DNA from: Candidatus Aegiribacteria sp.
GTDB lineage: Bacteria > Fermentibacterota > Fermentibacteria > Fermentibacterales > JCC-6
NCBI GenBank assembly: GCA_023138735.1
Contig: JAGLOY010000019.1
Span: 1 to 57,024 of the forward strand
Reading direction: 5' to 3'
DNA: 57,024 nt
Made by a program: the position numbers and the translations under genes. The notes under the pieces were generated by a model. It worked only from the letters and a program-made list of their open reading frames with translations. It was not told the origin of the DNA and searched no databases. Below, in pieces: positions 1 to 9,332 of the stretch (position 1 is the first letter of the stretch; each line of letters starts with the position of its first letter).

Positions 1-422
1 CCTGGAATACGATAGATGTACTCTGCAATTGAGCTTACATCTTCAACACTCATACTCGCCCGCAGCACAACAGGTCTATGAGGAACAGATGAGGCCTGAT
101 TCAGAATAGTGGATAGAGCTTCTTCCCGGATATCAAGCAGAGAGGCGACCTGCCTGGTATTTACGCTGTCAAACTCCGATGGTACAGCAGTTACGATAAA
201 GGATGGTCTGCTGTCAGCGAGAACCACTCCGTTCCTGTCGCTTATCAGTCCGCGCGGCGCCGGCTTAGTCACTACTCTGATATGGTTCTGACTGGATAGG
301 CCTCTGTAGTAGTCTCCTTTAAGTATCTGGAGGTAGAACAGCCTTCCCCCGAGTACCATGAAGAGAAGCAGTGTCATTACCATAAAGGCCATTGAAGACC
401 ACTGTTTCTCTTTTCTCAGCAT
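1..422 (-). CDS. mrdA: Penicillin-binding protein 2 (elongasome transpeptidase), N-terminal part
   Basis: PBP2 crosslinks lateral-wall peptidoglycan in the rod (elongation) complex. Only the first 140 or so residues are in the window; the gene runs off the left edge. I translated it from the ATG at 422. Residues 11-28 form one membrane anchor, and residues 54-65 read PAPRGLISDRNG, the class B PBP N-terminal signature (family knowledge). The transpeptidase domain with its SxxK serine lies outside the window. The start is 4 bases after the mreD stop, so it is probably co-transcribed as the last visible gene of mreB-mreC-mreD-mrdA. The family call is firm; PBP2 rather than another class B PBP rests on motif plus context. 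Confidence 0.88.
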   Translation of the reverse strand, partial: MLRKEKQWSSMAFMVMTLLLFMVLGGRLFYLQILKGDYYRGLSSQNHIRVVTKPAPRGLISDRNGVVLADSRPSFIVTAVPSEFDSVNTRQVASLLDIREEALSTILNQASSVPHRPVVLRASMSVEDVSSIAEYIYRIP

Positions 423-426
423 GAAC

Positions 427-912
427 TTACCCTGTGACTTTTCTAGATTTCATTTCCGAAATCCATTCGGTTACAGTGAGGAGCAGTGCTCCAATAATCA
501 CAGTAAATATCACCCTTGGAATGACAAGAAGCAGTACTGAACTAAAACCGGAACCAAGGGGTCGCGTCGCAACAAGTATGAAAACCGTATCGGAGACCAA
601 TACAGCTATGGCAGTCATACTGAGGAGGTAGCCTTTCCCCTCTCCGGATGAAAGCTTACTGAAAGCCTTCGCCGCATACAACCCTGCAAGAAGAGCAAGA
701 GATGATGAACCAGGAGGCTGGTGCATAAGTAAATCAAGACAGAAACCGGACCAGAAAGCTCCGGTCACCGCCCACATTTTTTCGTAGTTCTCCGAAAGAT
801 ATACGAGTACAAAAGGTATTAGAGAGGGAGCTACGAACACTCGGCCAGCTGTCAGTTCCAAAAGAAACTGAGTCATTATTGCTAAAGCCAGTACGAATAT
901 TCTTATCTGCAA
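427..912 (-). CDS. mreD: Rod-shape-determining membrane protein MreD
   Basis: This 161-residue protein is very hydrophobic, with about five predicted membrane segments. It includes a QPPG-containing loop and the LDLLMHQPPG stretch typical of MreD. MreD is an inner-membrane member of the elongation complex with MreB, MreC, RodA and PBP2; its biochemical role is unclear in all species. Size (about 160-170 aa) and position between mreC and mrdA support the call better than sequence alone, because MreD is poorly conserved. The mreC stop is about 37 bases upstream, so the genes are probably one transcript. Confidence 0.85.
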   Translation of the reverse strand: MQIRIFVLALAIMTQFLLELTAGRVFVAPSLIPFVLVYLSENYEKMWAVTGAFWSGFCLDLLMHQPPGSSSLALLAGLYAAKAFSKLSSGEGKGYLLSMTAIAVLVSDTVFILVATRPLGSGFSSVLLLVIPRVIFTVIIGALLLTVTEWISEMKSRKVTG

Positions 913-949
913 ATTACACCTGAAATCCGGTCATGATACTAATCACCAA

Positions 950-1741
950 CTATTGCACATCGATATCCAGGGAATTATCCGGAAGAAGTATAAGAACCTC
1001 TCCTGTGCCCTGAAAATCGACTGCGGAAGCCACAGTGAACTTCAGAGCGAGACCCGCCTCCCCGGTGGAGATACCTGTCACCCTCCCTGCTAAAAGCCCA
1101 TCAGGAAAGACACCACCGTACCTTGAAGTAAGAACCTGATCACCTGTCTCAACTTCACTTGTCAGATCAACATGAACAAGATTAAGATCACCGCTCGATG
1201 TTGACTGCAGGATTCCGTAAGCCCCAGATGGCCATGTCACGCAGCTTACATGCACGGAAGGATTAGTAATAGGAAGGATCTCGCTGGTTGCTTCCGAGAC
1301 TGAACTTACAACCCCCACAAGACCTTCGGACGATATACATACGGAGTTCTCAAGGATACCGTCTCTTCTGCCCTGATCAATGACAATAGTGCCGGTAACC
1401 AGTCCTTCGGAACGGTAAAGAACTCTTGCGGGCACAGCGTCTCTGTTATCAGTCCGGGTGATACCCAGAAGTGTTCTGTACTGATCAGCTTTTATTGCTT
1501 CCTCCCTGAGGATAGAATTCTCAAGCATCAGCTGCATGATATCGTTTCTGAGTTTATCCTCGGTAGGAGAATTAGTCCCGCTGAAAACAGCTTCGCTGAA
1601 TCTTGCTCCAAGCCAGCTGCCAAGTCCTCCAAGGAGAGCCGGGCCGAATATCAGGAGAATGAATGAGATAGAAACATAAAGAACGAATCTTCTGTTCTTT
1701 TCATCACTCCGAACAGTGCCCTTTTTTCCTGAAGTAATCAT
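950..1741 (-). CDS. mreC: Rod-shape-determining protein MreC
   Basis: MreC is a bitopic periplasmic scaffold that links MreB to PBP2. The chosen ATG at 1741 gives 263 residues, the usual length. It has a short basic cytoplasmic tail, one membrane segment (about residues 22-42), a coiled coil (about 55-90, LRNDIMQLMLENSILREEA) and then the beta-rich MreC domain with GRRDGILENSVC- and GLVGVVSSVSEATSE-type motifs. An in-frame ATG at 1786 would lie inside mreB. I prefer 1741 because it falls 4 bases after the mreB stop. No clear Shine-Dalgarno sequence precedes either, so translation is probably coupled to mreB. Confidence 0.88.
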   Translation of the reverse strand: MITSGKKGTVRSDEKNRRFVLYVSISFILLIFGPALLGGLGSWLGARFSEAVFSGTNSPTEDKLRNDIMQLMLENSILREEAIKADQYRTLLGITRTDNRDAVPARVLYRSEGLVTGTIVIDQGRRDGILENSVCISSEGLVGVVSSVSEATSEILPITNPSVHVSCVTWPSGAYGILQSTSSGDLNLVHVDLTSEVETGDQVLTSRYGGVFPDGLLAGRVTGISTGEAGLALKFTVASAVDFQGTGEVLILLPDNSLDIDVQ

Positions 1742-1745
1742 AGTG

Positions 1746-2795
1746 CTACTGAATGAGGAGGTTGCGGTACCGGTAGATATCTTCAAGGATCAGACCGGCA
1801 CCCAGCACAGTACAGGAAAGCGGGTTATCCGCAACTCTGATCGGGAGCCCTGTCTCACACATGAGAAGCCTGTCCAGTCCTCTCAGAAGGGCTCCTCCGC
1901 CTGTCAGAACAATTCCACGTTCTACAATATCACTGGCGAGTTCGGGAGGAGTTTTCTCTAGACCGTGCCTTACAGCATCTACTATCGTTGCAATTACTTC
2001 TTTAAGGGCGTTTCTGATATCCTCTGAGTTAATCATGTAGGTTTCGGGGATTCCGTTTACAAAGTCAAGTCCGCTGACTTCGTACTCATCATCGTCGTCC
2101 TCCAGCACGGTCCCCATTCGTATCTTGACGAGTTCAGCGGTTCGCTCCCCAATCAGAAGGCTGTACTTTTTCTTAAGATACGCCGATATTGCCTCATCGA
2201 TCTCATCACCGCCGATCCTTATCGAGTTGTTGGCCACGATCGCGGACAGGCTTATCACAGCAACTTCCGTTGTTCCTCCACCGATATCGACGATCATATT
2301 ACCGGCGGCTCCTTCAACGAGGATTCCTACGCCAATAGCTGATGCAAGAGGCTCTGATACGAGAAGAACCTCCCTTGCGCCTGCCCTTTCCAGGGCGGTT
2401 CTTACCGCTGAGATTTCAACCTCCGTGATGCCGCTTGGCACGCATACGAGTATCCTGGGTCTCATCGATATTTTACGTGTTTTCGCCATACTGAAGAATT
2501 CTCTCAACATGGCCATTGTAGCAGTAGCGTTAGTTATTACGCCATCTTTGAGGGGTTTCAGAGCATGGAGAGCTATTCCGGTACGTCCAAGCATTACTTT
2601 TGCTTCGTAACCTACTGCTACAAGTTCGCCACTTTCGCGATCAATCGATACAACACTGGGCTGCTCCAGCACAATACCCTTACCCTGTAAATATATGAGT
2701 GTGTTTGCGGTTCCCAGATCTATGGCCATTGAATTTGACAATAGAGTACCGGGCTTTCTTCCGAAAATACTGCTCAATGTTCCGGAAAAACTCAT
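1746..2795 (-). CDS. mreB: Actin-like cell-shape protein MreB
   Basis: MreB polymerises under the membrane and steers lateral wall synthesis. The 349 residues match the family length. The actin-fold ATPase motifs are visible: phosphate 1 (DLGTANT, about residue 26), phosphate 2 (DIGGGTTEVAVI, about 168) and the adenosine motif (GIVLTGGGALLRGLD, about 293). The ATG at 2795 follows a good ribosome-binding site (GGGAGGG) and is the first gene of mreB-mreC-mreD-mrdA. The N-terminus (MSFSGTLSSIFGRKPG) could form the amphipathic membrane helix seen in Gram-negative MreB; that part is inference. Confidence 0.97.
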   Translation of the reverse strand: MSFSGTLSSIFGRKPGTLLSNSMAIDLGTANTLIYLQGKGIVLEQPSVVSIDRESGELVAVGYEAKVMLGRTGIALHALKPLKDGVITNATATMAMLREFFSMAKTRKISMRPRILVCVPSGITEVEISAVRTALERAGAREVLLVSEPLASAIGVGILVEGAAGNMIVDIGGGTTEVAVISLSAIVANNSIRIGGDEIDEAISAYLKKKYSLLIGERTAELVKIRMGTVLEDDDDEYEVSGLDFVNGIPETYMINSEDIRNALKEVIATIVDAVRHGLEKTPPELASDIVERGIVLTGGGALLRGLDRLLMCETGLPIRVADNPLSCTVLGAGLILEDIYRYRNLLIQ

Positions 2796-2897
2796 TTACC
2801 CTCCCGTAAACTGTATATTAACTGGTTGAATAGTAAACATACAGGCTTGCGTCAACTCTTGGTTCAGACAGCTGTATTATACAAAAGAATACTGAAA

Positions 2898-2923
2898 GTT
2901 AACAGATGGGAGAATTTGTTAAC
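2898..2923 (-). terminator. Possible terminator hairpin after the lipoprotein gene
   Basis: GTTAACA and TGTTAAC form a perfect 7-base-pair stem directly after the stop codon of the minus-strand lipoprotein gene. The loop is long (12 bases) and only a short run of T follows on the minus strand, so termination is plausible but weakly supported. The rest of the 129-base gap up to mreB shows only the mreB ribosome-binding site. Confidence 0.35.
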
Positions 2924-2924
2924 A

Positions 2925-3710
2925 TTATCTCCGATCAGGGAGATATTCAGGCTGCCAGAATGGTGCAAAGTCAAGTGTATCTACGGGAATGGGAACTCTC
3001 ATTTCCCATATACCCACCCAGGGTACCACAGAAGTGTTTATCTCTGTTAACTCAAGTTCTACCGCATTATGATTTATTCTGGTATTCCAGCTCCATGGCC
3101 AGGAGTTGTATTCATCGTGAGGTGAAGAGGCTTTGATTGTGAATTCTCCATTCTTCCACTCACATTCAGAGGGAAAAATACCACCGTCCTCCATTGAAAG
3201 GACCATACGGTCTACGGAGTCGGAAACACAGAATACCCACTGGATCCTTTCTCCCGATACCGATGCGCTGCCTGCTATCTCCCACGCTTCCATTACGAGG
3301 GGATAGCCAGTCCTGAGAAGATGAACAAGATCGATGACTGAAATTGTTCCACCGCCAACACGAATACCTCCCGGCATGAAGGAGGCGTATTCGTCCTGGG
3401 GCATATAAATCAGCATACCGGTTGAATCTCCCTTGATGGAGATTACCGGTTTGCCGTCAGGGCCGTAAAAATCTCCTCTCAGCAGACCTTCCTCAGCATG
3501 CCCCCAAAGCACAAAAGGACCCCTGGCGACGAGATTACTTCCCTCAAGTCTGGCGGTACCTCTGAGCTGAAAACTCACAAGTTTTTCCCAGCCGAAGGCG
3601 ATTCTGCTTGCGTAGAGCTCGCTCTGTCTGAGCATTGATTCCCGCGTTACTGTGCCGCAGGAAAGAAGAATGGAGATCGAAAAAGCAGTAAGAAGAGTCT
3701 TAACCAGCAT
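2925..3710 (-). CDS. Outer-membrane-type lipoprotein, LolB/DUF4292-like
   Basis: The 261-residue product starts with a lipoprotein signal ending in a lipobox (ISILLSC, Cys18). The mature part is predicted to be beta-rich: an early segment WEKLVSFQLRGTARLEG, then GPFVLWGHAEEGLLRGDFYGPDG and a SIKGDSTGMLIYMPQDE repeat-like region. This resembles lipoproteins of the LolA/LolB and DUF4292 type, which use an open beta-barrel to hold lipid. The resemblance is at fold level only. The start overlaps the preceding small gene by one base (TAATG), indicating translational coupling. Alternative: any periplasmic lipid-binding lipoprotein. Confidence 0.65.
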   Translation of the reverse strand: MLVKTLLTAFSISILLSCGTVTRESMLRQSELYASRIAFGWEKLVSFQLRGTARLEGSNLVARGPFVLWGHAEEGLLRGDFYGPDGKPVISIKGDSTGMLIYMPQDEYASFMPGGIRVGGGTISVIDLVHLLRTGYPLVMEAWEIAGSASVSGERIQWVFCVSDSVDRMVLSMEDGGIFPSECEWKNGEFTIKASSPHDEYNSWPWSWNTRINHNAVELELTEINTSVVPWVGIWEMRVPIPVDTLDFAPFWQPEYLPDRR

Positions 3711-3919
3711 TATTCAGTTGCTATACCGTACTTCTCTTCCAGAGCGATTATCCGTTTTTCGAAGCCGTGCTCTTTCTGATACTTCACCTTGCGGGAAAGA
3801 AGCTGCTTATTATCCGGCACTTTTTCAAGAAGTTTGTCAAGCATCAGCAGTGCTTTCTTTCTGTTACCCTCTTTAGCTTCAGCATCTATCTTATCAACCA
3901 GTTCGCTTAGTTTAGCCAC
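3710..3919 (-). CDS. Small helical protein, TPR-like
   Basis: This 69-residue protein is highly charged and helical: SELVDKIDAEAKEGNRKKALLMLDKLLEKVPDN resembles one tetratricopeptide helix pair, followed by a basic helix. There is no signal peptide or membrane segment, so it should be cytosolic. It lies 5 bases after the PHP gene and shares one base with the downstream lipoprotein gene, so the three probably form one transcript. I do not recognise the family; a protein-protein adaptor role is only a guess. Confidence 0.6.
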   Translation of the reverse strand: MAKLSELVDKIDAEAKEGNRKKALLMLDKLLEKVPDNKQLLSRKVKYQKEHGFEKRIIALEEKYGIATE

Positions 3920-3924
3920 TTCTT

Positions 3925-4809
3925 CTACCTCCTGCTATGATCTCGGCAAAGGGATATGAAATCCTTAACATTCTCAAACTCAATATGAAATCCATCTTCT
4001 GTTCCACCGATGGGAACAGCTTCAATACTCCTGCCATGATAGTCGGTTCCACCTGTAATAACAAGTTCGAATTCCTGCGCAAATGACTTGAGCGTTTTCA
4101 TAGTCGAAGCGGTATGTGATGGATAGTAAACTTCGATTCCCGCCAAACCATACCCCTTCATTCTTTTAAATAGACTCCTAAGCATTTCGCGGTTCATTTC
4201 AATATATCCTGGATGGGCCATTACAGGCAATCCGCCTGATTCCAGAATAACTTCAATAGCCCTGAAAACTGAAAGCCTGTCTCTCTCAACGTATGCTCTC
4301 TTTCCTTTTGCGAGGAAACGGGTGAAAGCCTCATTCATACTTCCAACATATCCGGCGTTTAACATTGCCTCGGCTATATGCGGCCTTCCAACAACATCGC
4401 CTCCGGCGATAAGCTGTACTGCTCCCATATCGATGTGAATGCTGTTATCTGCAAGTTTCTCAAGTATTCTCGGGTTCCTTTGGGAGCGACCTCCCTGAAC
4501 GTAAGTAATAGCCTTCCCGAGAGAGTGCGACCCGCTGCACAGAACCGGGATATCAGCACCCGGGAAATAGCCCAGAAGATGAGCCGATAGCGCATTCTCT
4601 TCAAGATCAACACTCAACTCAATTCCTGGTATGAATTCCATCTCAAGTTTCTCTGCGGCAGAAGCACCTTCAGGAATCCCGTCCAGTGTATCGTGATCTG
4701 TTATCGAAAGCACCGAAAGAGATTTCTCGCCTGCCATCGCTACCAGTTCACCAGGAGACCTGATGCCATCGGAAGCGGTACTATGGATATGAAGATCTAC
4801 TCTGGTCAT
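3925..4809 (-). CDS. PHP-domain phosphoesterase (YciV/RNase AM-like)
   Basis: This 294-residue protein carries the complete PHP metal site: H7 and H9 in DLHIHSTASDG, D38-H39-D40 in SITDHDTLDG, E64 in IPGIELS, a histidine in AHLLGYF, the MAHPG histidine and a terminal GGTDYHG. It matches the TrpH/YciV branch, whose members hydrolyse 3',5'-nucleoside bisphosphates and trim 5' RNA ends. Function is inferred from family. The usual inserted helical subdomain (PRILEKLADN through VGRPHIAEAML) is present. The protein is cytosolic and the gene heads a three-gene run. Confidence 0.85.
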   Translation of the reverse strand: MTRVDLHIHSTASDGIRSPGELVAMAGEKSLSVLSITDHDTLDGIPEGASAAEKLEMEFIPGIELSVDLEENALSAHLLGYFPGADIPVLCSGSHSLGKAITYVQGGRSQRNPRILEKLADNSIHIDMGAVQLIAGGDVVGRPHIAEAMLNAGYVGSMNEAFTRFLAKGKRAYVERDRLSVFRAIEVILESGGLPVMAHPGYIEMNREMLRSLFKRMKGYGLAGIEVYYPSHTASTMKTLKSFAQEFELVITGGTDYHGRSIEAVPIGGTEDGFHIEFENVKDFISLCRDHSRR

Positions 4810-4999
4810 AAGTTGTTTCCTCCGGAAGCCTGAATATTACGCCCTCTGAAACACCATGCAACATGATCTGTTTACTTCCGCACGCATATTTGGTAAATAT
4901 ATTCATGCTGCTCTGAAATGATATCTGGAGTCAGATTCGATTAAGTTGAATAGGAACATGGTTCATTAACGTATAGCTCGGACGGAGATACAGTCAGTT

Positions 5000-6346
5000 A
5001 TGAAGAATCAGACAGAATCAAAGGTAATGTACATTCGAGATCCTGTACATGGAAGTATCCGTCTTTCAAAGCTCCAGGAGGAATTGATTCAGACTGTGGA
5101 AGTCCAGAGGCTCAGTTTTATACACCAGCTGGGTACAACATTTCAGAGCTATCCCGGTGCACACGGAATGCGGCTTTCTCATGCGCTTGGTGTTTCTTAC
5201 CTTGCGGATACTATTTGCGTGCACATCCTTGAGGAAATGCCGGGAATGACTGATTCAGATATAACCGCTACCCGTCATCTGCTGCAGGCCGCCGGAATGC
5301 TTCATGATATTGGACATACACCCTGGTCTCATACACTGGAACCGCTCTATATAGAGCTGAATAGCGAAGATCATATGGACCTTGTAGCCGACATGGTCAA
5401 GGGTAACACAATTATGAACATCCGAGGTTCAGGAAGAATCCCGGAGATACTCAGGTCACATGGTGTGAATCCATCTGATGTAGCCGACCTGATCAGCAGC
5501 AGATACAGCGGTCCCCGTTACCTTCAGCAGATGATATTCGGAGAGGTCGATGCGGACATGCTGGATTACCTTCAAAGGGATTTCTATTTCACGGGAGTAG
5601 CCTTTGGGCATATTGAACTGGACAGGATAATATCTACAATGAGGGTTGTGGGTGATGAAATAGTATTCCTTCTCAAGGGTCACGAGGCTATCCGCGATTT
5701 TCTCTTCGCAAGGATGCAGATGTATTCAAGTGTCTACCTTCACAAAAAAACAAGAATTGTGGATATGATGCTTCTTGCGGCTGCCAGAAAGAGCATCATC
5801 GAATTGAAGGAGATCGATGATTTCCAGATCATGACAGATGATGAAATACTGAGTTTTCTTGCAGAGAGATCGAAGGATCCCTGGGTAAGGGATATGGCCT
5901 GGCGAGTGAAATACAGACAGAAACTGTTTTCACAGGTTTTCCGTATAGATGCTGCAACGCTTAACGAAAGTGATGTATCCTTCCTTAGCACAATCGGCAG
6001 GTCAGGTGAGACACCTGCCGAAAGGGTCAGCGATCTTGCACTGAAACTGTCTCAAACAGCAGGAGTCACACCCGGATACATACTCGTGGATATGCCTATG
6101 GAAGTCGTTAAAGTTTCGGAGGAGAGATTTTCAAAACTCGATATAAAATACCTTGAACCGTCCCGAAGCATTCTACCGCTCAAGAAGGTGGATCCAGCCT
6201 TTGCCCAATACCTGTCCCGGGCACATCCGAACAGTAACTACCTTACTGTATGCTGTAGTCCGGAAATCAAGGATAAGGTCAGAAAAGCATGCGAGGAACT
6301 CTTCCACATGGCTGCCATGCCGCTGTTCCCGGAGAGCCTAAACTAA
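5000..6346 (+). CDS. HD-domain phosphohydrolase, SAMHD1/dNTPase-like
   Basis: The 448-residue protein begins with IRDPVHGSIRLSKLQEELI and VQRLSFIHQLG, the opening motifs of the SAMHD1/YdhJ HD family. The metal ligands are visible as H61 (MRLSHALGVSYLA), H102-D103 (MLHDIGHTPWSH) and a later EVDADMLDYLQRD. Known relatives remove triphosphate from dNTPs or hydrolyse other nucleotides; the substrate here cannot be read from sequence. The gene is alone on the plus strand. An internal ATG at codon 10 is an alternative start. Its TAA overlaps the stop of the convergent mgtC-like gene by 3 bases. Confidence 0.82.
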   Translation: MKNQTESKVMYIRDPVHGSIRLSKLQEELIQTVEVQRLSFIHQLGTTFQSYPGAHGMRLSHALGVSYLADTICVHILEEMPGMTDSDITATRHLLQAAGMLHDIGHTPWSHTLEPLYIELNSEDHMDLVADMVKGNTIMNIRGSGRIPEILRSHGVNPSDVADLISSRYSGPRYLQQMIFGEVDADMLDYLQRDFYFTGVAFGHIELDRIISTMRVVGDEIVFLLKGHEAIRDFLFARMQMYSSVYLHKKTRIVDMMLLAAARKSIIELKEIDDFQIMTDDEILSFLAERSKDPWVRDMAWRVKYRQKLFSQVFRIDAATLNESDVSFLSTIGRSGETPAERVSDLALKLSQTAGVTPGYILVDMPMEVVKVSEERFSKLDIKYLEPSRSILPLKKVDPAFAQYLSRAHPNSNYLTVCCSPEIKDKVRKACEELFHMAAMPLFPESLN

Positions 6347-7023
6347 ATCTTCCCCTGCGTCCGCTGCCATCGAACTTTGATAACGCCTTTAACATCTGAA
6401 AGAGCGTTAAGAAGTTCCAGCTTGTTCTCCAGTTTTCTAATCCTCAGATGGTAAAGAAGACTTATTGAGTTACCGTCTCCTTCTATTTCAATATCGATAT
6501 CATGTATGCCCATATTGTAATCTTTAAAAATGCTGGAGCAGTTTTCCACAAGTAGTTCCGGTTCCATATTCTTGCCCAGTATTTTTACATCGCGATACTT
6601 CAGATCAGCAAGTTTATCTTCAAGAAAGGGCAGCAGGATCAGCACAAGCAGGGCAATACCTGTTGATGACAGTGCCAGAAGGTACTCTCCCAGGCCTATT
6701 GTCACTCCCAGGGCAGCGACAAACCATATACATGCCGCCGTGGTAAGTCCCCTTACAAAATCACTTGTTCTGATGATAGCTCCGGCTCCGAGGAATCCAA
6801 TTCCGGTAACCACTCCTGCAACTATCCTGCTGACTTCCGCACCGGGGTTGGAGCTACTCCCGCTGATTGCCAGACCGCAGATGGTTATCATGGCTGCCCC
6901 TATGGAAACGAGCATGTGGGTTCGCAACCCTGCGGGTCTTCCATGGTACTCCCTCTCCAAACCTATGAGGGATCCCAGAAAGGCCGCCAGAAGCAGTTTC
7001 ACGATCCAGTTTTCGAAAATCAT
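6343..7023 (-). CDS. MgtC/SapB family membrane protein
   Basis: The 226-residue protein has the MgtC/SapB N-terminal domain: SLIGLEREYHGRPAGLRTHMLVSIGAA, then about four to five membrane helices with GIGFLGAGAIIRT and GLTTAACIWFVAALG. A cytosolic C-terminal domain (about residues 145-226) looks like the ACT-like domain of MgtC proteins. Relatives act in magnesium-limited growth and modulate ATP synthase; others are uncharacterised. The ATG follows GGAGGAAAGA. Its start overlaps the stop of the upstream sensor gene by 4 bases, so the two are probably co-expressed. Confidence 0.88.
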   Translation of the reverse strand: MIFENWIVKLLLAAFLGSLIGLEREYHGRPAGLRTHMLVSIGAAMITICGLAISGSSSNPGAEVSRIVAGVVTGIGFLGAGAIIRTSDFVRGLTTAACIWFVAALGVTIGLGEYLLALSSTGIALLVLILLPFLEDKLADLKYRDVKILGKNMEPELLVENCSSIFKDYNMGIHDIDIEIEGDGNSISLLYHLRIRKLENKLELLNALSDVKGVIKVRWQRTQGKI

Positions 7024-9203
7024 TCTTTCCTCCAGGTGGTTTTTTTCATCGCGTTTTCGTGAACTGATCCAGAAGCTCCAGACATTTCGATGATGTTAAG
7101 CAATTCATCCGTGGAATAGGGTTTTTGGAGAATACTGATTTTCGATCCAGATTTTTCAGGTACGGAATCAATTTCAAAAGAAAAGCCTGTTGTAAGAATT
7201 ATCTCGATATCCGGAAACACCATTCTTATGTCTGAGATAACCTCTCCCGGGGATTCGTCGATAGCGCTATGATCCAGCAGTAAAAAATCGATTTCTGATC
7301 CGGCCATCATTTCATTCATTTCTTCCAGATCAGCAGCAGTGAAAACATGCATCCCATACATTGATAGAACATCGGAAACACTCTCCCTGACAGCCCGTGA
7401 CGCATCGCATATCACCAGTTTCATACTGCTCAGATTGATTCTGTGGGGTGATTCTGAATAGGATACATCGAAGAGATAGTCTTCACTGGTCCGGAACAGA
7501 ATACTAAGCGTAGTACCTGTGGATCCTTCGGTGAATACAGGATAACAGTCAAGCCTTGAAAGCACTGCAGCGACCGATGAAATATGAGAACCGTAATCCC
7601 TCTGAATACCAGACAGGTCTGTCTCGGGATCAAGCAGAGCTTCTTTGAGTACTACAGGTATTCTGGTTCCATCGGTAAAGCTCATGGATACGGACCTGGA
7701 AACGGTTCTATCACAGTTTGCAGAGAAAACCGAATCGGATACCGGTGAAGGCACATCCCTTGCACCGACTTTTATCCTTACCGATCCGCTTGTCGATTCA
7801 AGAGAATAGAATACCATGTTCTTCACTATCTGAGTGAAGTCTGCTCTTGAGCATTCAACCTCCGGCAGAAAACCAGGAACATCCAGATCTATTGACACCC
7901 TATCGGGAAGAACATCATTCAGAGCTGCGGATATTGCATCAAGTTCAGAGAAGATCTCAATGGTCTTAACCTGACCCTGGTCCTGTGTTTCAAGAAGCTT
8001 ATCTCTTCCTGAAAGCAGATCAGATATCCCCTTGAGATGATCAAGGAAGGGCTGATCTCCCTGGAACTTGATCCTTCCATCTTCCAGGTAGGACATGACA
8101 CGCTGAAGATCGATATCCGGCAGGCTTTCTGCTGATACTTCAGTAAGCTGCACATCGCTTTCAACTTCACTTTTTTCCGGTGATATACCCTCCTGATTTC
8201 CGATATCCTTAACTGATATGGCGTATCCAGTCTTACCGAGCATCTCTATTCTGAGAGCAGCTTTTCTGGAACTGCCTGAACTGTCGATAATGCAAATACT
8301 CAGTTCCAGCGTCTCTTCATGCTCCGGGTACTCGATCAGGTCCTGATCCTCCGATGTGAAACATGGCAGTTCATGGAATTTGGCACCTCTGACATCGTTC
8401 TTCGAAATGTCGATCAGCTTCTCTGCGGAATTATTCATGTAAAGAACTACGCCTTTGATATCGAGTCGGAAGAGCGCCGGGAATTCATACCCCTCAAGGA
8501 ACGATGAGGAGTACTCATCAATTGTCATGATTCCAGCATTGCTGGTGGTTTTCACAGCGTTATCGCTTTGATAGAATCCGTTCTTTTCGATCTGTCTTCG
8601 CAGGTCGGCCAGTTTCAGAAATAAACCAGGCAGGATCAGCAGTACCAGCACTGCAGCAGAAATAAGATAGAAATTGTACAAACTGCCGGTATTCTCATTT
8701 CCATGCACGTTTTCGAAAACCATCCTGGAAATTGTGTTATTCCGGGATGAATCAATAACAGGATAGAATACAAGAAGACTGTTTTCCTTGCCCCTTTCTA
8801 TATACCGCATGACCGGTGATCCGCTTGTAAGGGCGCTCCTGGTCAGAGATTCTTCCTCGAAGGGAACACCTTCGAACACATCATCCTGTATCGGGTATAC
8901 GATGGTACATTCGCTGAGGTTGAAAGATCCCAGGAATTCCGGTTTCAGGTCAAGATAGACAAATCCCTCCGACTGACTATGGTTGAACATTAGAATGGAC
9001 ATGCTTTCATCCATTGAAATACCGTTAATGCTCTTCGCTGTCTGGATTGCCTGTTCCTGTTCCATCCGAACCACATCAGAGCACACGTCGTCAGTAAAGT
9101 GGATGTATGCTGCAAGGACTGCTGCTATTGCGATCGTACTGAAAATGAAGGGAAACAGCACCCGCAGCATGACCTTCGGTGAGATACCCGGGAAGAGGAT
9201 CAT
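7020..9203 (-). CDS. Membrane sensor with PAS region, degenerate kinase core and receiver
   Basis: The ATG at 9203 follows GGGAGAACA and gives 727 residues; an upstream in-frame start at 9275 lacks such a site. Order: membrane segment (about 12-34), periplasmic sensor region, second membrane segment (about 183-203), PAS-like region (LFRLDIKGVVLYMNNSAEKLI), a histidine-kinase-like core and a C-terminal receiver. The core keeps DFTQIVKNMVFYSLEST where a kinase N-box should be, but the magnesium-binding Asn position is Tyr and no GxGLGL box is seen. The receiver keeps the phospho-Asp (LLLDHSA), Thr (LTTG) and Lys (QKPYS), with only one residue of the acidic pair. It probably signals without classic kinase activity (inference). 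Confidence 0.72.
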   Translation of the reverse strand: MILFPGISPKVMLRVLFPFIFSTIAIAAVLAAYIHFTDDVCSDVVRMEQEQAIQTAKSINGISMDESMSILMFNHSQSEGFVYLDLKPEFLGSFNLSECTIVYPIQDDVFEGVPFEEESLTRSALTSGSPVMRYIERGKENSLLVFYPVIDSSRNNTISRMVFENVHGNENTGSLYNFYLISAAVLVLLILPGLFLKLADLRRQIEKNGFYQSDNAVKTTSNAGIMTIDEYSSSFLEGYEFPALFRLDIKGVVLYMNNSAEKLIDISKNDVRGAKFHELPCFTSEDQDLIEYPEHEETLELSICIIDSSGSSRKAALRIEMLGKTGYAISVKDIGNQEGISPEKSEVESDVQLTEVSAESLPDIDLQRVMSYLEDGRIKFQGDQPFLDHLKGISDLLSGRDKLLETQDQGQVKTIEIFSELDAISAALNDVLPDRVSIDLDVPGFLPEVECSRADFTQIVKNMVFYSLESTSGSVRIKVGARDVPSPVSDSVFSANCDRTVSRSVSMSFTDGTRIPVVLKEALLDPETDLSGIQRDYGSHISSVAAVLSRLDCYPVFTEGSTGTTLSILFRTSEDYLFDVSYSESPHRINLSSMKLVICDASRAVRESVSDVLSMYGMHVFTAADLEEMNEMMAGSEIDFLLLDHSAIDESPGEVISDIRMVFPDIEIILTTGFSFEIDSVPEKSGSKISILQKPYSTDELLNIIEMSGASGSVHENAMKKTTWRKE

Positions 9204-9332
9204 TGTTCTCCCTTCAGAATTCAGTAAGTAATTAGTTTCAACCAATGAAGTGAATATGTCAAGGGTTAGAAGCAAAATCCAGCCGGAAACATGAAATTAA
9301 GACCGTTTTCAGCATAAAATGGAGATATTGGA

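Noticed and set aside
2125-2610. Plus-strand open frame of 161 codons opposite mreB
   Set aside because: It is the antisense shadow of mreB; its composition reflects reversed conserved codons and there is no ribosome-binding site.
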